Below, one piece after another: positions 16,375 through 25,895 of a DNA stretch of 64,000 nt. The first letter of the stretch is position 1; the number at the start of each line of letters is the position of its first letter. Origin of the DNA: Candidatus Electrothrix rattekaaiensis (GTDB lineage: Bacteria > Desulfobacterota > Desulfobulbia > Desulfobulbales > Desulfobulbaceae); assembly GCA_032595675.1 (NCBI GenBank), contig JAVQMD010000001.1:2326640-2390639 (forward strand), in the 5' to 3' direction. Position numbers and translations under genes: made by a program. The notes under the pieces were generated by a model. The model was not told where the DNA came from. It ran no database searches and saw nothing but the letters and a program-made list of their open reading frames with translations.

Positions 16375-18072
16375 TCATCGTCCTGCATGCATTCGATTAA
16401 CCGCGCTGAGCAGGGCTTTGATTGAGGACACGATAATATCCGTATCCACGCCCGCTCCCCACCAGCCCTCCCGGCTGCCGTTCTCCCGTTTATCCATCAA
16501 CTCAATATAGGTGACCGCTCTGGAGGAGGCCCCTTGGGTCAGGGAGTGTTCATCATAAGAATTCAGCGTAAAATGAAGATCAGACTGCTCGTTCAGGGCC
16601 GCACACATCGCATCAAGCGGCCCGTTACCGGTTCCCTTGAGGTTCTGTTCCTTATCGCCGATGACAATAAGAGCTTCAATTGCAGCTGAGGATTTTTCCT
16701 CCTGCTGATCAATATGGCGCTTGACCACATTGAACTCCTTGAGCCTATAATAACCATCCTCCCGCAGATATTCCCGCTCAAAAACATCGTACACTGCCTT
16801 GTTGGATAATTCATCCCCTACCTTTTCCGACTCTGCCTGCACCACCCGTCCGAAACCGGGCTGCATCGCCTTGGGCAGTTTATAGCCGAACTGCCGATCC
16901 ATGATATAGGATACTCCGCCCTTGCCGGACTGGCTGTTGATACAGATGATGGATTCATAGGTACGGCCCACATCTTCGGGGTCAATGGGCAGATAGGGCA
17001 CAGCCCAGATGCCGGATGCATCCTCGCTCACCGCATCCATGCCCTTGCTGATGGCATCCTGATGAGAACCAGAAAAAGCCGTGTAGACCAAATCGCCCAC
17101 ATAGGGATGACGGGGATGAACAGGCAGGTTGGTACAGCGTTTATACACATTAACCACCCGGTTGATATTGGAAAAATCCAAATTCGGATTAACGCCCTGA
17201 CTGAACATATTCAGGGCCAGGGTAATAATATCCACATTGCCAGTGCGCTCGCCATTACCAAACAGGGTGCCTTCCACCCGATCAGCCCCGGCCATCAGGG
17301 CCAGCTCAGTGGCTGCCACCGCACTGCCCCGGTCATTATGGGCATGGAGACTGATCAGAGCACAGTCGCGATCCTTCATATGACGACTGAACCACTCAAT
17401 CTGGTCGGCATAGATATTGGCTGTAGCCATTTCCACGGTTGCTGGCAGATTGACCACCACTGGTCGTTCCGGGGTCGGTTCCCAAACGGCCATAACCTCC
17501 TCGCAGATCTCCAAGGCATAATCAAGCTCTGTGCCGGTAAAGCTCTCCGGTGAATACTCATAGCGGATATCACCGTCAAACCGGGCCGCCTCTTCACGAA
17601 TGATCTGCGCTCCCTGCACCCCGAGTTGGATAATTTCCTTTTTGTCCATCCTGAAGACCACCTGCCGCTGTAAGGTAGAGGTGGAGTTATAGAGATGAAC
17701 AATCCCCTTGCGCACGCCCTCTAAGGCTGCAAAACTTTTGCGGATCAGATGTTCACGGGCCTGGGTCAGCACCTGCACCGTCACATCTTCCGGGATCAGG
17801 TTTTCTTCAATCAGCAGGCGGAGAAAATCAAATTCCACCTTGGAGGCCGCTGGAAAGCCGACCTCAATTTCCTTAAAGCCGATATCAACAAGCAGTTGAA
17901 ACATCTCCAGCTTCTGCTCCAGATTCATGGGCTGACTCAGGGCCTGATTGCCATCACGAAGATCAACAGAGCACCAGAGCGGTGCTTGGGTGATGGTCTT
18001 ATCGGGCCAGGTGCGATCCTTCAACGGCACCGTCGGGTAAGGACGATATTTCTTCAATTTATCAGCCTGCAT
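16375..18072 (-). CDS. leuA: 2-isopropylmalate synthase (long form)
   Basis: Condenses acetyl-CoA with 2-oxoisovalerate, the first step of leucine synthesis. 565 residues: a TIM-barrel HMGL domain with CSVDLRDGNQAL near residue 33 and metal-binding HAHNDRG near 243, then GERTGNVD, a linker and the C-terminal LeuA regulatory domain (from ~430) that binds leucine. The length fits the long (yeast/actinobacterial type) class. It is preceded by a leucine-rich leader peptide and a terminator, so it appears attenuated by leucine supply. Confidence 0.96.
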   Translation of the reverse strand: MQADKLKKYRPYPTVPLKDRTWPDKTITQAPLWCSVDLRDGNQALSQPMNLEQKLEMFQLLVDIGFKEIEVGFPAASKVEFDFLRLLIEENLIPEDVTVQVLTQAREHLIRKSFAALEGVRKGIVHLYNSTSTLQRQVVFRMDKKEIIQLGVQGAQIIREEAARFDGDIRYEYSPESFTGTELDYALEICEEVMAVWEPTPERPVVVNLPATVEMATANIYADQIEWFSRHMKDRDCALISLHAHNDRGSAVAATELALMAGADRVEGTLFGNGERTGNVDIITLALNMFSQGVNPNLDFSNINRVVNVYKRCTNLPVHPRHPYVGDLVYTAFSGSHQDAISKGMDAVSEDASGIWAVPYLPIDPEDVGRTYESIICINSQSGKGGVSYIMDRQFGYKLPKAMQPGFGRVVQAESEKVGDELSNKAVYDVFEREYLREDGYYRLKEFNVVKRHIDQQEEKSSAAIEALIVIGDKEQNLKGTGNGPLDAMCAALNEQSDLHFTLNSYDEHSLTQGASSRAVTYIELMDKRENGSREGWWGAGVDTDIIVSSIKALLSAVNRMHAGR

Positions 18073-18154
18073 GGTCTTATCCCCTCATACACGTTAAGAT
18101 CCCGGATACATCGTTCCACCCCGCAAGGTTACAGGGGCTGTTCCGGGAAAAAAC

Positions 18155-18191
18155 AAAAAAAAAGCCACGGTTCATACGCTGAACCGTGGCT
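18155..18191 (-). terminator. leu attenuator terminator
   Basis: On the minus strand AGCCACGGTTCA pairs over 12 bp with TGAACCGTGGCT around a 5-nt loop and is followed by TTTTTTTTTG. It lies 26 nt after the leader-peptide stop and 83 nt before leuA, the layout of ribosome-mediated transcription attenuation. Confidence 0.85.
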
Positions 18192-18216
18192 GCTGGATCA
18201 ATCTTGTTCCTGATAC

Positions 18217-18321
18217 TCAGAACAAACCTCGCCCTTCTGCCACAGTCGCGCTGTGCAGCCCCAAGAACCCCTGTAGGCCCAGAAGGAAAAGAAGATTGCG
18301 AAAGAGTTCTGCTAAGATCAT
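18217..18321 (-). CDS. leuL: Leucine-rich leader peptide of the leuA operon
   Basis: A 34-codon frame with 11 leucine codons, 10 of them clustered in codons 3-22, including the runs NLLFLLGL and GFLGL, using CTT, CTG, CTA, CTC, TTA and TTG. It ends just before the attenuator hairpin. Slow translation when Leu-tRNA is scarce should expose an antiterminator. No clear Shine-Dalgarno site precedes the ATG, which lowers certainty about the exact start. Confidence 0.75.
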   Translation of the reverse strand: MILAELFRNLLFLLGLQGFLGLHSATVAEGRGLF

Positions 18322-18364
18322 TATATTTATATATACTGATTGAGTTGTTGTTCAGGTTTTCTCC

Positions 18365-18392
18365 ATCTTAAATCGAGCGGCCTATTTGTCAA
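18365..18392 (-). promoter_or_regulatory. Sigma-70 type promoter of the leuA operon
   Basis: TTGACA (18392-18387), 16 nt spacer, TAAGAT (18370-18365). The -35 overlaps the last codons of the upstream protease gene. Transcription would begin about 35 nt before the leader peptide. Confidence 0.65.
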
Positions 18393-21087
18393 GAGGTAAT
18401 TCAACTAATTTAACACGTGGTCTGATAAAAGAGTTTAGGAAGAGAAAAATATTGGATTTATCCTTACTGGTCTTTTTTTTGGCATAGAAACCAAATGGTG
18501 TATCATTCCACCAAGTCACCCCTGCCATTGCATCCTTGGTTTGAGTAAATAAATACCCCTCAAATTTTTGATCATCCTCTTGATTTACAGTGTCCGGAAA
18601 ATCAATATAGAATTCTATTTTATGATCAGGTCCCCATTCACTTGGTAAACGGATACCAGTTGCAGTTCGCAAAATACAGCGAACGCCATGCGATGAGCCA
18701 TCACTGGATCTATATGTTCCAGCAACTTCCCCATCATTAGCTTCCCAAAGTTTCAGCGTGCCTTCCCATCCATCATGATTCATAGCGTATTCACCAAGAA
18801 AATGGGAGGTAGAAATTGCTCCTGAAACAAGATTTGGTCCACCTGAAAAGGTACCATCCTTCTGAGCAAAAAAACCAAATGGTGTATCATTCCACCAAGT
18901 CACCCCTGCCATTGCATCCTTGGTTTGCGTGAAGAGATAGCCTTCAAATTTTTGATCATCCTCTTGATTCGAGGTGTCCGCAAAGTCAATATAGAATTCT
19001 ATCTTATGGTCAGGCCCCCAATCTGAACTCAATGGGTATGTTGCTGTTCTTGCATAACCCCGCACATCGTGTTCCTCGTACGTCCCCGCCATATTTGGCA
19101 TATTTACAAAATTATTGGCAGGATCTAAAAAAACGCCATCAGCTCGTTCTAATTGTAACATTCCTTGCCATCCATCGTGCTTCATCGCATAATTGGAGGA
19201 AAAATCAGCGCGTTGCACGCTGGAAATACCACCTACCCGAAGAGAAGGATCACCAAAAAGCATATATTTTTGAATATGATGAAATAAAGACTGTGGGTAC
19301 CAAATAGATTCTGTATTAAAATCAATGTGGAAGTCGTTGTCAATATATCGTTCTACGGCATAATTCCAGAGAAAGCCCAGCGGTTGAGGTCTCTGACTAT
19401 GGGTATAGCCTTCAAAGAAATAGTTCATTAAGTATTGAGAACCACCTTGAGTACCCGTATATGCACCAATATATCCGATGCCACCACTCTCTTGTTTTAC
19501 CAAAAATTCTTCCGCCATGGAATCTACATCAAAATTCACCTGATTGTTGCGTTGAAGAGGTGCGGGTTCAGGACTCTGGGCAGCATTGGGATTCACTGGC
19601 CAGCAACGGTGGTTATCGTTGTAGATGGGACATTCAAGGCTTCTATCAAAGGTATTACCTTGAATATCTAGAAAGCTATCATCAAAATGAAATCGAGCAG
19701 TGTCACAGGCCGCAGCAAAAACTATCGGTAATTTTCCTGTATTATTCAGTTGCGCAACGTCACCGGTATTTAAAGCCCAAGCCCAGAGCGTTCGAGCACC
19801 ATGTCCTGAAAAAACAGTGAATCCAACCCCGGCATTAATCTCATTTTTAACATTTGTTGCAGTAGGATCGTTATCACTCAGCCCGCTGGGTAAATCTTCA
19901 ATACGCTGATCATACAGCTTGACTGACTCCATATCCATTGGATACACAATTGGGTTACTCGCAATATTATTCAAAGAGGCACTGATTGCTTCCGTCGTCT
20001 CCCAACTGCCAGGATAATCATGATATTCACCGCTACCTTCTAAGTAGCCAGGCACAACAAATAATGCCTTGTTATGCCAAGTAGCCTTGTAGGCTGAAAA
20101 TTCATAGTCGATAACCTTATTGACATATGTTGTTACTTCAGCTTCAGAAGAAGCGGGGATACGGCCTACAGCGATATCTGGATAAAGATCCATCCCATCA
20201 AGATTAATATCAGCCAAAGTTGAACCGGCTGTCCAAGTACCTCCCTGCATTTCACAAAAAACGCCGTCCCCATCTCCATCCCAAGTATCAAACGTATTGT
20301 TTTGGTCATAGAGATCAGCATAATACAGATCAGCTGGCGAATAGCCATGTCCCCAAGCCGTTGGATCATAAACTTTACAATACCTCACTGGGAAACGATC
20401 TGAATCCCCCACTAACATGACATATTTCACTCCATAATAATTTTGAAATGAAGCAATTGCTTTTTTGATGCGCTCAGGGTCATCTCGACCTTCACTTTGG
20501 AAACGTTCGACAAGCTCTTGCCAACTGTATATCCTGGTTGGCATGTCAGTATAATTTTTGTGATTTCTTAACGGTTGAAGTTCTTCAATAAAAGCTTCGT
20601 CTGCAATAATTAATAAATCAAAAGGTAAAATAAAAATAAGCTCCGGGAAATAAGTAATATTGGGAATATTGAAAACTACCTCAGGTTGAGAAGGTAACCA
20701 GGGCTGAAAAGTATAATCTACATTCAGTGGAGGGGCAGGCGGTTCAAGTATTTCGCCTGGTGGTGTTGGAGAGACAAAGGGGGCAAGTAAATTATTTAAT
20801 GGTACATAAGGGGGATAATCTAATGTCAGTTGAGGTAGTATCGTGAGATTACTTGGTTGCGATTCAATTAATTTAGGCTCGATTACTTCCGACTGGAGAT
20901 TCGTCGCCGATACATCAGCTGCATACGCTATACCTGTCGAAGGTAAGAGTATAGAAAATAAACTGTTACAAGAATCTTGACCCGCGTTGGTTACAACATT
21001 AAACAAATTTACAGAAATAGCTACAACTCCTATCAGGCTACATAACCCTAACAAAAAACTCTTTGTTTTTTCAGCTGCCATTTTCAT
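18382..21087 (-). CDS. Exported C25 (gingipain-like) cysteine protease with duplicated C-terminal domain
   Basis: 901 residues from ATG 21087, directly after GGAGGGGG. Order: signal/anchor helix (~12-30), a Pro-rich linker (~60-130), and a C25 peptidase domain with [11 protein letters not shown], the catalytic His in FSGHGAR and the catalytic Cys in [10 protein letters not shown]. The C-terminus holds two ~100-residue repeats, each with YAM(K/N)HDGW followed by [26 protein letters not shown]. These repeats are nearly identical over their last 60 residues. A DGDGDG stretch suggests calcium binding. Probably secreted or surface-attached, cutting proteins; the tail repeats may bind a surface ligand. 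No neighbour explains it. Confidence 0.85.
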   Translation of the reverse strand: MKMAAEKTKSFLLGLCSLIGVVAISVNLFNVVTNAGQDSCNSLFSILLPSTGIAYAADVSATNLQSEVIEPKLIESQPSNLTILPQLTLDYPPYVPLNNLLAPFVSPTPPGEILEPPAPPLNVDYTFQPWLPSQPEVVFNIPNITYFPELIFILPFDLLIIADEAFIEELQPLRNHKNYTDMPTRIYSWQELVERFQSEGRDDPERIKKAIASFQNYYGVKYVMLVGDSDRFPVRYCKVYDPTAWGHGYSPADLYYADLYDQNNTFDTWDGDGDGVFCEMQGGTWTAGSTLADINLDGMDLYPDIAVGRIPASSEAEVTTYVNKVIDYEFSAYKATWHNKALFVVPGYLEGSGEYHDYPGSWETTEAISASLNNIASNPIVYPMDMESVKLYDQRIEDLPSGLSDNDPTATNVKNEINAGVGFTVFSGHGARTLWAWALNTGDVAQLNNTGKLPIVFAAACDTARFHFDDSFLDIQGNTFDRSLECPIYNDNHRCWPVNPNAAQSPEPAPLQRNNQVNFDVDSMAEEFLVKQESGGIGYIGAYTGTQGGSQYLMNYFFEGYTHSQRPQPLGFLWNYAVERYIDNDFHIDFNTESIWYPQSLFHHIQKYMLFGDPSLRVGGISSVQRADFSSNYAMKHDGWQGMLQLERADGVFLDPANNFVNMPNMAGTYEEHDVRGYARTATYPLSSDWGPDHKIEFYIDFADTSNQEDDQKFEGYLFTQTKDAMAGVTWWNDTPFGFFAQKDGTFSGGPNLVSGAISTSHFLGEYAMNHDGWEGTLKLWEANDGEVAGTYRSSDGSSHGVRCILRTATGIRLPSEWGPDHKIEFYIDFPDTVNQEDDQKFEGYLFTQTKDAMAGVTWWNDTPFGFYAKKKTSKDKSNIFLFLNSFIRPRVKLVELPLDK

Positions 21088-21544
21088 TACCCCCTCCAAA
21101 AAAAAGCCAGAATCAATTTATTGCCCTATGCTATGAGTCCCCTGCTGAAGGTGCGGACTGTCAACCTGACTAAAATCACGCCGTGGCGATACCAAGTCGC
21201 AGCAAAACAGCTTCAAAATATTATACAGATGTCACTCAGCCAATCCTGTGAATGACTTTTTCCAAACGCGGCAACTCGAACATGAAGGAAAAATTCAACT
21301 AAAGTAATGTTATTTTTTACACTACCCAGTCAAAATAACTATACCCTGCTTAATGCAAACACATCGGACTGTCAACAAATATCGAAACGACAAAGCTCCT
21401 TTATACAATTTTTTACCTACTGCTACACAGAAAAACACACTCCCAATCCGCCGCCGTTGATCTTCAGCCATGCTTTCCGCTCCGCATAATCCGGTAGGAT
21501 GGTGGCGAGCTGGTTCCAGAATCGCTGGGAATGATCAGGATGGG
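21088..21544. other. Leader of the protease gene and decayed sequence
   Basis: Next to the protease gene the minus strand has a ~150 nt leader with small hairpins (GCGA/TCGC near 21200, and a CACGCCGTG palindrome) that I could not match to a riboswitch class. From 21542 to 21423 (minus) a frame without a start reads like coding sequence (SQRFWNQLATILPDYAERK) and may be the frameshifted continuation of the small gene at 21545-21679. Confidence 0.4.
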
Positions 21545-21679
21545 TCAGATGACAGAGTTCATTGCCCGGTCATAATCGGCTTTCGGCACCTTCTTCTGTT
21601 CATTTTCCCGGATAGTTTTAAGGAAACGGCAGGCCGCCTCTCCTTCGAGGACAGGGGTTTCCTTGATTGCTGTTGCCAT
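21545..21679 (-). CDS. Small 44-residue protein, possibly frameshifted
   Basis: ATG 21679 follows GAGGAAAG. The product begins MATAIKETPVLEGEAACRFL and contains KKVPKADYDRA. This resembles short antitoxin-like proteins often found beside GNAT or PIN toxins, but no family is certain. After the TGA a +2 frame continues for 40 coding-like codons to 21423, so either a frameshift truncated a longer protein or two fragments adjoin. Confidence 0.45.
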   Translation of the reverse strand: MATAIKETPVLEGEAACRFLKTIRENEQKKVPKADYDRAMNSVI

Positions 21680-21854
21680 TTTCTTTCCTCCGTATACGTT
21701 CCTATTTATTCCTGTAATTAGAAAAAAGTCTAAAGAATATTGATAAATACCCCGTAATATTCACTGCGTATTGAAATGAGAATAAAAAACCGATCTTTTA
21801 AAAAATCGAAAATCTTTCTTTTACCTTCCTCCCCACCGGATCAGAACCGGCCCC

Positions 21855-22787
21855 TTACCCCCCCACCTTGTTATATGCCGATTCGATATACTGCTTCACC
21901 TCTTCAAACTGCTCTTCGGTCGATAGGGTGAATTCAGCATCACCGGTGCCGTAATGCCCTATCTTCGATACATCCCTGTACGTTGCAGGCGGGTTTTCCA
22001 GCTCTCTGAGCTTGACCCACAGCTTGACGGTTTTTATCTTCGCTTCCACACAGACGATATTCTGTGAAGCCTTATAGGCCACATAGAATTTTTTCGGCAC
22101 CTCTTCAATGGACGAATCCAACCCGGTGATATACTCCCGGATACTGTGCATGAGCTCCTGAATTGATTCCGGTTTTCCTTCAAGATGCTCTTCAAAGGTG
22201 TAAACGGCGGGTGTGCTCTTCTGTTCGTCTTGTTCGACCTGCATCATGACGGGATCATTACCGCCCTTCTGTATGCTTCCTGCTGTTGCGGCCTTCATCA
22301 CGTTATGAAAGACCTCTTCAAGATAGAGGCTGCTGTTTGTAAAGAGCCGATACCGCCACAATTCGATATTTGCCCCCATAACCTGCACCGCATGAAGATC
22401 ATATTTCTTGTAATTCGGAGCAATACAGATAACCCGGATATCTGACCAATCAACCGGAGTGCCGCTACCGAGAGCCTTCTGAACGGCAATTTCAAAATCT
22501 CCTTTATGATCCTGAATCCAGTGGAGATAAAACAGGCTCTGGTTGATCAGCTCTGAAGACTCAACTTTCTTGTATTCAATAATCACCGGGTTATCTTCTT
22601 CGGACAGGGCCAGCGAATCTATGCGCCCGGCATGTTGCGCCCCGGTGGAGAACTCTGAAGCCACAAAACGACAGTTGAACACCGCCTGAAGATTATCTTC
22701 AATCAGCTTTTGCAGTTCTTTTTCACGGGTGAAGTTTTTCTGCTCCACCGGCAAGAGGCTGTTTCCTGCAATATCGAATAAGGGCAT
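21855..22787 (-). CDS. DUF5655 protein with N-terminal PD-(D/E)XK nuclease-like domain
   Basis: 310 residues. Residues ~25-130 contain GRIDSLAL followed by PVIIEYKK, the D...ExK arrangement of PD-(D/E)XK nucleases such as NucS. Residues ~205-305 are a DUF5655-like domain (YVAYKASQNIVCVEAKIKTVKLWVKL). Proteins of this architecture frequently sit beside type I restriction operons, as here, where it diverges from hsdM across 180 bp. Likely a defence-associated nucleic-acid-binding or cutting protein; activity untested. Confidence 0.75.
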   Translation of the reverse strand: MPLFDIAGNSLLPVEQKNFTREKELQKLIEDNLQAVFNCRFVASEFSTGAQHAGRIDSLALSEEDNPVIIEYKKVESSELINQSLFYLHWIQDHKGDFEIAVQKALGSGTPVDWSDIRVICIAPNYKKYDLHAVQVMGANIELWRYRLFTNSSLYLEEVFHNVMKAATAGSIQKGGNDPVMMQVEQDEQKSTPAVYTFEEHLEGKPESIQELMHSIREYITGLDSSIEEVPKKFYVAYKASQNIVCVEAKIKTVKLWVKLRELENPPATYRDVSKIGHYGTGDAEFTLSTEEQFEEVKQYIESAYNKVGG

Positions 22788-22968
22788 GGTATACGCTTCT
22801 ATGATGAATTGATAATGTGCAGAGGTCAGGCCGCGTTGTATAGCCAGCTCATAGAGTACAGCGGGGCTATACGCCTTTTTTGTTCAGCCATAACCGATTA
22901 TATGCTATAAGGTCAAGACGCAATCCATCCGCAATCTTTCCGATAGTACGTAAAATACAAAGAAAATC

Positions 22969-24531
22969 ATGACAGAAGCGCAAAAACAAAAACTTGAACA
23001 GCAGCTGTGGAATATTGCCAATGAGCTACGCGGCAAAATGGGTGCTGATGAGTTTCGAGATTATATTCTCGGATTTATTTTTTACAAATATCTCTCTGAA
23101 AAACAGTACATCTACGCTAATGAGCTACTTGAAACAGAGGATATCAAAGACTATGCTCTTCTAACGGATGAAGAAGACATTCAGGCAATAAAGGAAGAGT
23201 CCCTGCTCAAGCTGGGCTATTTTCTCCGGCCTGATGAATTATTCAGCGAGCTTTGCCGGAAAGGCAATGCAGACACAGAGGAAGAGAGCAATTTCATTCT
23301 TGAAGACCTGCAAGCCATTCTGAACAGCATTGAGCAAAGCACAATGGGCACGGAAAGCGAAGATGATTTCAACCAGCTTTTCGAAGACCTGGACTTGAAC
23401 AGCACCAAGCTTGGCCGCACTGTTGAGGCCCGAAACGCTCTGATTGCTAAGGTTCTTTCTCATCTTGATAAGATTGACTTTGCCCTTGAGAATGCAAACG
23501 CAGATGTGCTGGGGGATGCCTATGAATACCTGATTGCTCAATTTGCCTCCGGTGCTGGTAAGAAAGCCGGTGAGTTCTACACCCCTCAGCAAGTATCAAA
23601 GATTCTCGCAAAAGTCGTTACCCTGGACAGAAAGCGCATCAAATCAGCTTATGATCCGGCCTGCGGTTCCGGTTCCCTGTTGTTGCGTATTGCCAAGGAA
23701 ACTGAGGTTAATAAATTTTACGGGCAGGAACTCAACCGCACCACCTATAATCTTGCCCGAATGAATATGATTTTGCATGATGTTCATTTTAGCAAGTTTG
23801 ATATTAAACAGGAAGATACCCTGGAGTTTCCGCAACACCTGGAAGAGCGTTTTGATGTGGTAGTTGCTAATCCCCCGTTTTCTGCCAAGTGGAAAGGGAA
23901 GAATAACCCGCTCAACGAAACAGACGACCGTTTCAGTCAGTACGGCGCATTGGCCCCGGCCACTAAGGCGGACTTTGCCTTTATCCTGCACATGGTTTAT
24001 CAGCTCAATGACAGCGGCACAATGGCTGTGGTGTTACCCCACGGTGTTCTGTTTCGCGGGGCTGCTGAAGGGAAAATTCGCCAATACATTATTCAGGAGC
24101 AGAACTGTCTTGATACTGTTATCGGTCTGCCTGCCAACCTGTTTTACGGAACCTCGATTCCCGCCTGTATTCTGGTCTTCAAAAAATGCCGGGTGCATGA
24201 TGATAATATTCTCTTTATTGATGCCTCCCGAGATTTTGAAAAAGTCGGCAATCAAAATGCGCTGGCTGATGAGCATGTGGAGAAAATTATTGCTGCCTTT
24301 CAACGACGGGAGAATATTGATAAATACGCTTACGTTGCCTCGTTGGATGAGATTCGGGAGAACGATTACAACCTGAATATTCCGCGCTATGTGGATACCT
24401 TTGAGGAAGAGGAGCCGGTTGACCTTGAGGCGGTGGTGAGTGAATTGAGGGCACTGGAAACAGACATGCAGGAGACTGATACAGCCATTGCCGGGTTTTG
24501 TCAGGAGCTGGGTATTTCCAGCCCGTTTTAA
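22969..24531 (+). CDS. hsdM: Type I restriction-modification methyltransferase subunit
   Basis: 520 residues: an HsdM N-terminal helical domain (LWNIANELRGKMGADEFRDYILGFIFYKYLSEK) and an N6-adenine methyltransferase core with the SAM motif DPACGSGSLLL near residue 226 and catalytic NPPF near 303. It forms the M2S methylase with HsdS and the full restriction complex with HsdR. First gene of the R-M operon. Confidence 0.96.
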   Translation: MTEAQKQKLEQQLWNIANELRGKMGADEFRDYILGFIFYKYLSEKQYIYANELLETEDIKDYALLTDEEDIQAIKEESLLKLGYFLRPDELFSELCRKGNADTEEESNFILEDLQAILNSIEQSTMGTESEDDFNQLFEDLDLNSTKLGRTVEARNALIAKVLSHLDKIDFALENANADVLGDAYEYLIAQFASGAGKKAGEFYTPQQVSKILAKVVTLDRKRIKSAYDPACGSGSLLLRIAKETEVNKFYGQELNRTTYNLARMNMILHDVHFSKFDIKQEDTLEFPQHLEERFDVVVANPPFSAKWKGKNNPLNETDDRFSQYGALAPATKADFAFILHMVYQLNDSGTMAVVLPHGVLFRGAAEGKIRQYIIQEQNCLDTVIGLPANLFYGTSIPACILVFKKCRVHDDNILFIDASRDFEKVGNQNALADEHVEKIIAAFQRRENIDKYAYVASLDEIRENDYNLNIPRYVDTFEEEEPVDLEAVVSELRALETDMQETDTAIAGFCQELGISSPF

Positions 24532-24545
24532 GCTCAGGGGTGAGT

Positions 24546-25772
24546 ATGAAAGTGAAAGAACAAAATGTGCCGGTTTTGCGGTTTCCTGGGTTTGAGGGGA
24601 AGTGGGAGAAAACAACTATAGGGCAAGTAGCAAACTACGAGAATGGAAAAGCACATGAAAAAAATATTGATGAATCTGGCGAATTCATAGTTGTAAATTC
24701 AAAGTTCATTTCAACCTGTGGGAAAGTAAAGAAATATACAAAACAGGCTTATTGTCCTGCACATAAAGAAGATATTCTGATGGTGCTAAGCGATGTACCT
24801 AACGGAAGGGCTATCGCCAAGTGCTTTTATGTGGACTCAGATAATTTATACACTGTTAATCAACGAATTTGCAAAATTACATCCTGCAACGCGGTAAGTC
24901 GTTTGTTATTTTATGTGCTGAACAGAAACGTATATTTTTTGAGATTTGATGATGGTGTAAAACAAACAAATCTTAGAAAAGACGATGTGTTAAGCTGTAA
25001 GATGCTTTTGCCAAAAGATTCTGAAGAACAACAAAAAATCGCCGCATTCCTCACCGCAGTTGATAGCAAAATCGAGCAGCTCAACAAGAAAAAAGCCTTA
25101 TTGGAGCAATACAAGAAAGGCATGATGCAAAAGCTTTTCAGTCAGGAGATTCGCTTTAAGGATGAGCAGGGGAATGAATTTCCTGATTGGGAGCTGAAAA
25201 AACTGGGAGAACTTGCTATTGGCGGATTCAGCAATGGAGTATTTAATGACCCTCAAAAAGTAGGAACAGGATATCGGCTGATAAATGTAAAAGATATGTA
25301 TACTGGCAACATAATATCAGTTGCAACACTTTCACGGCTCAATATTAGCGAAAAAGAGTTTGCAAAGAATAAAGTAAAGCATGGTGACACTTTTTTTACT
25401 CGTTCATCGCTTGTGAAAGAAGGTATTGCATACTCAAATGTTTTTTTAGGCAAGGAAAATGATGTGACATATGATGGTCATTTGATTCGTATGCGCTTGG
25501 ATCTTGCTGCTGTTAATCCAATTTATCTGGCATATCAGCTAAAAACAAACCAAATCAGACGGCAATTAGTCAGAAGAGGCAAAACAACTACGATGACAAC
25601 TATTGGTCAACAAGATGTTGCTACTGTAAAAATTGATCTTGCCCCCTATGAGGAACAACGCAAAATAGCCGACTTCCTTTCATCCATAGACAAAAAAATA
25701 AATCTCATCTCCACAGAACTCAACCACGCCCGATCCTTCAAAAAAAGCCTGCTTCAACAGATGTTTGTTTAA
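24546..25772 (+). CDS. hsdS: Type I restriction-modification specificity subunit
   Basis: About 408 residues from ATG 24546, preceded by AGGGGTGAG. An upstream GTG inside hsdM is less likely. Two target-recognition domains (residues ~10-180 and ~215-390) are each followed by a conserved coiled helix: EEQQKIAAFLTAVDSKIEQL and EEQRKIADFLSSIDKKINLI. The last ~50 bp are duplicated 2 kb downstream at 27805-27858. Confidence 0.95.
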   Translation: MKVKEQNVPVLRFPGFEGKWEKTTIGQVANYENGKAHEKNIDESGEFIVVNSKFISTCGKVKKYTKQAYCPAHKEDILMVLSDVPNGRAIAKCFYVDSDNLYTVNQRICKITSCNAVSRLLFYVLNRNVYFLRFDDGVKQTNLRKDDVLSCKMLLPKDSEEQQKIAAFLTAVDSKIEQLNKKKALLEQYKKGMMQKLFSQEIRFKDEQGNEFPDWELKKLGELAIGGFSNGVFNDPQKVGTGYRLINVKDMYTGNIISVATLSRLNISEKEFAKNKVKHGDTFFTRSSLVKEGIAYSNVFLGKENDVTYDGHLIRMRLDLAAVNPIYLAYQLKTNQIRRQLVRRGKTTTMTTIGQQDVATVKIDLAPYEEQRKIADFLSSIDKKINLISTELNHARSFKKSLLQQMFV

Positions 25773-25803
25773 CCGGAACAAACCCTTGAAAACAACCTGA
25801 TCG
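25771..25803 (+). repeat. Echo of the hsdR 5' end
   Basis: The bases right after the hsdS stop (AACCGGAACAAACCCTTGAA and on) match the hsdR N-terminal coding region at 28498-28530 with only a few changes. This marks the point where an hsdR gene once followed hsdS directly. The remaining bases to 25895 show nothing else. Confidence 0.7.
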
Positions 25804-25895
25804 TCCAGAGGTGAGTGTGGAGCCATACAGAATCATTGAGATATCCGACAGCATCCCGCCTTCTCAAGCCGGAAATGAACGAGCGGATAAATTAC

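Noticed and set aside
21120-21240. Second riboswitch in the protease leader
   Set aside because: Small hairpins only; no match to a class consensus I could defend.
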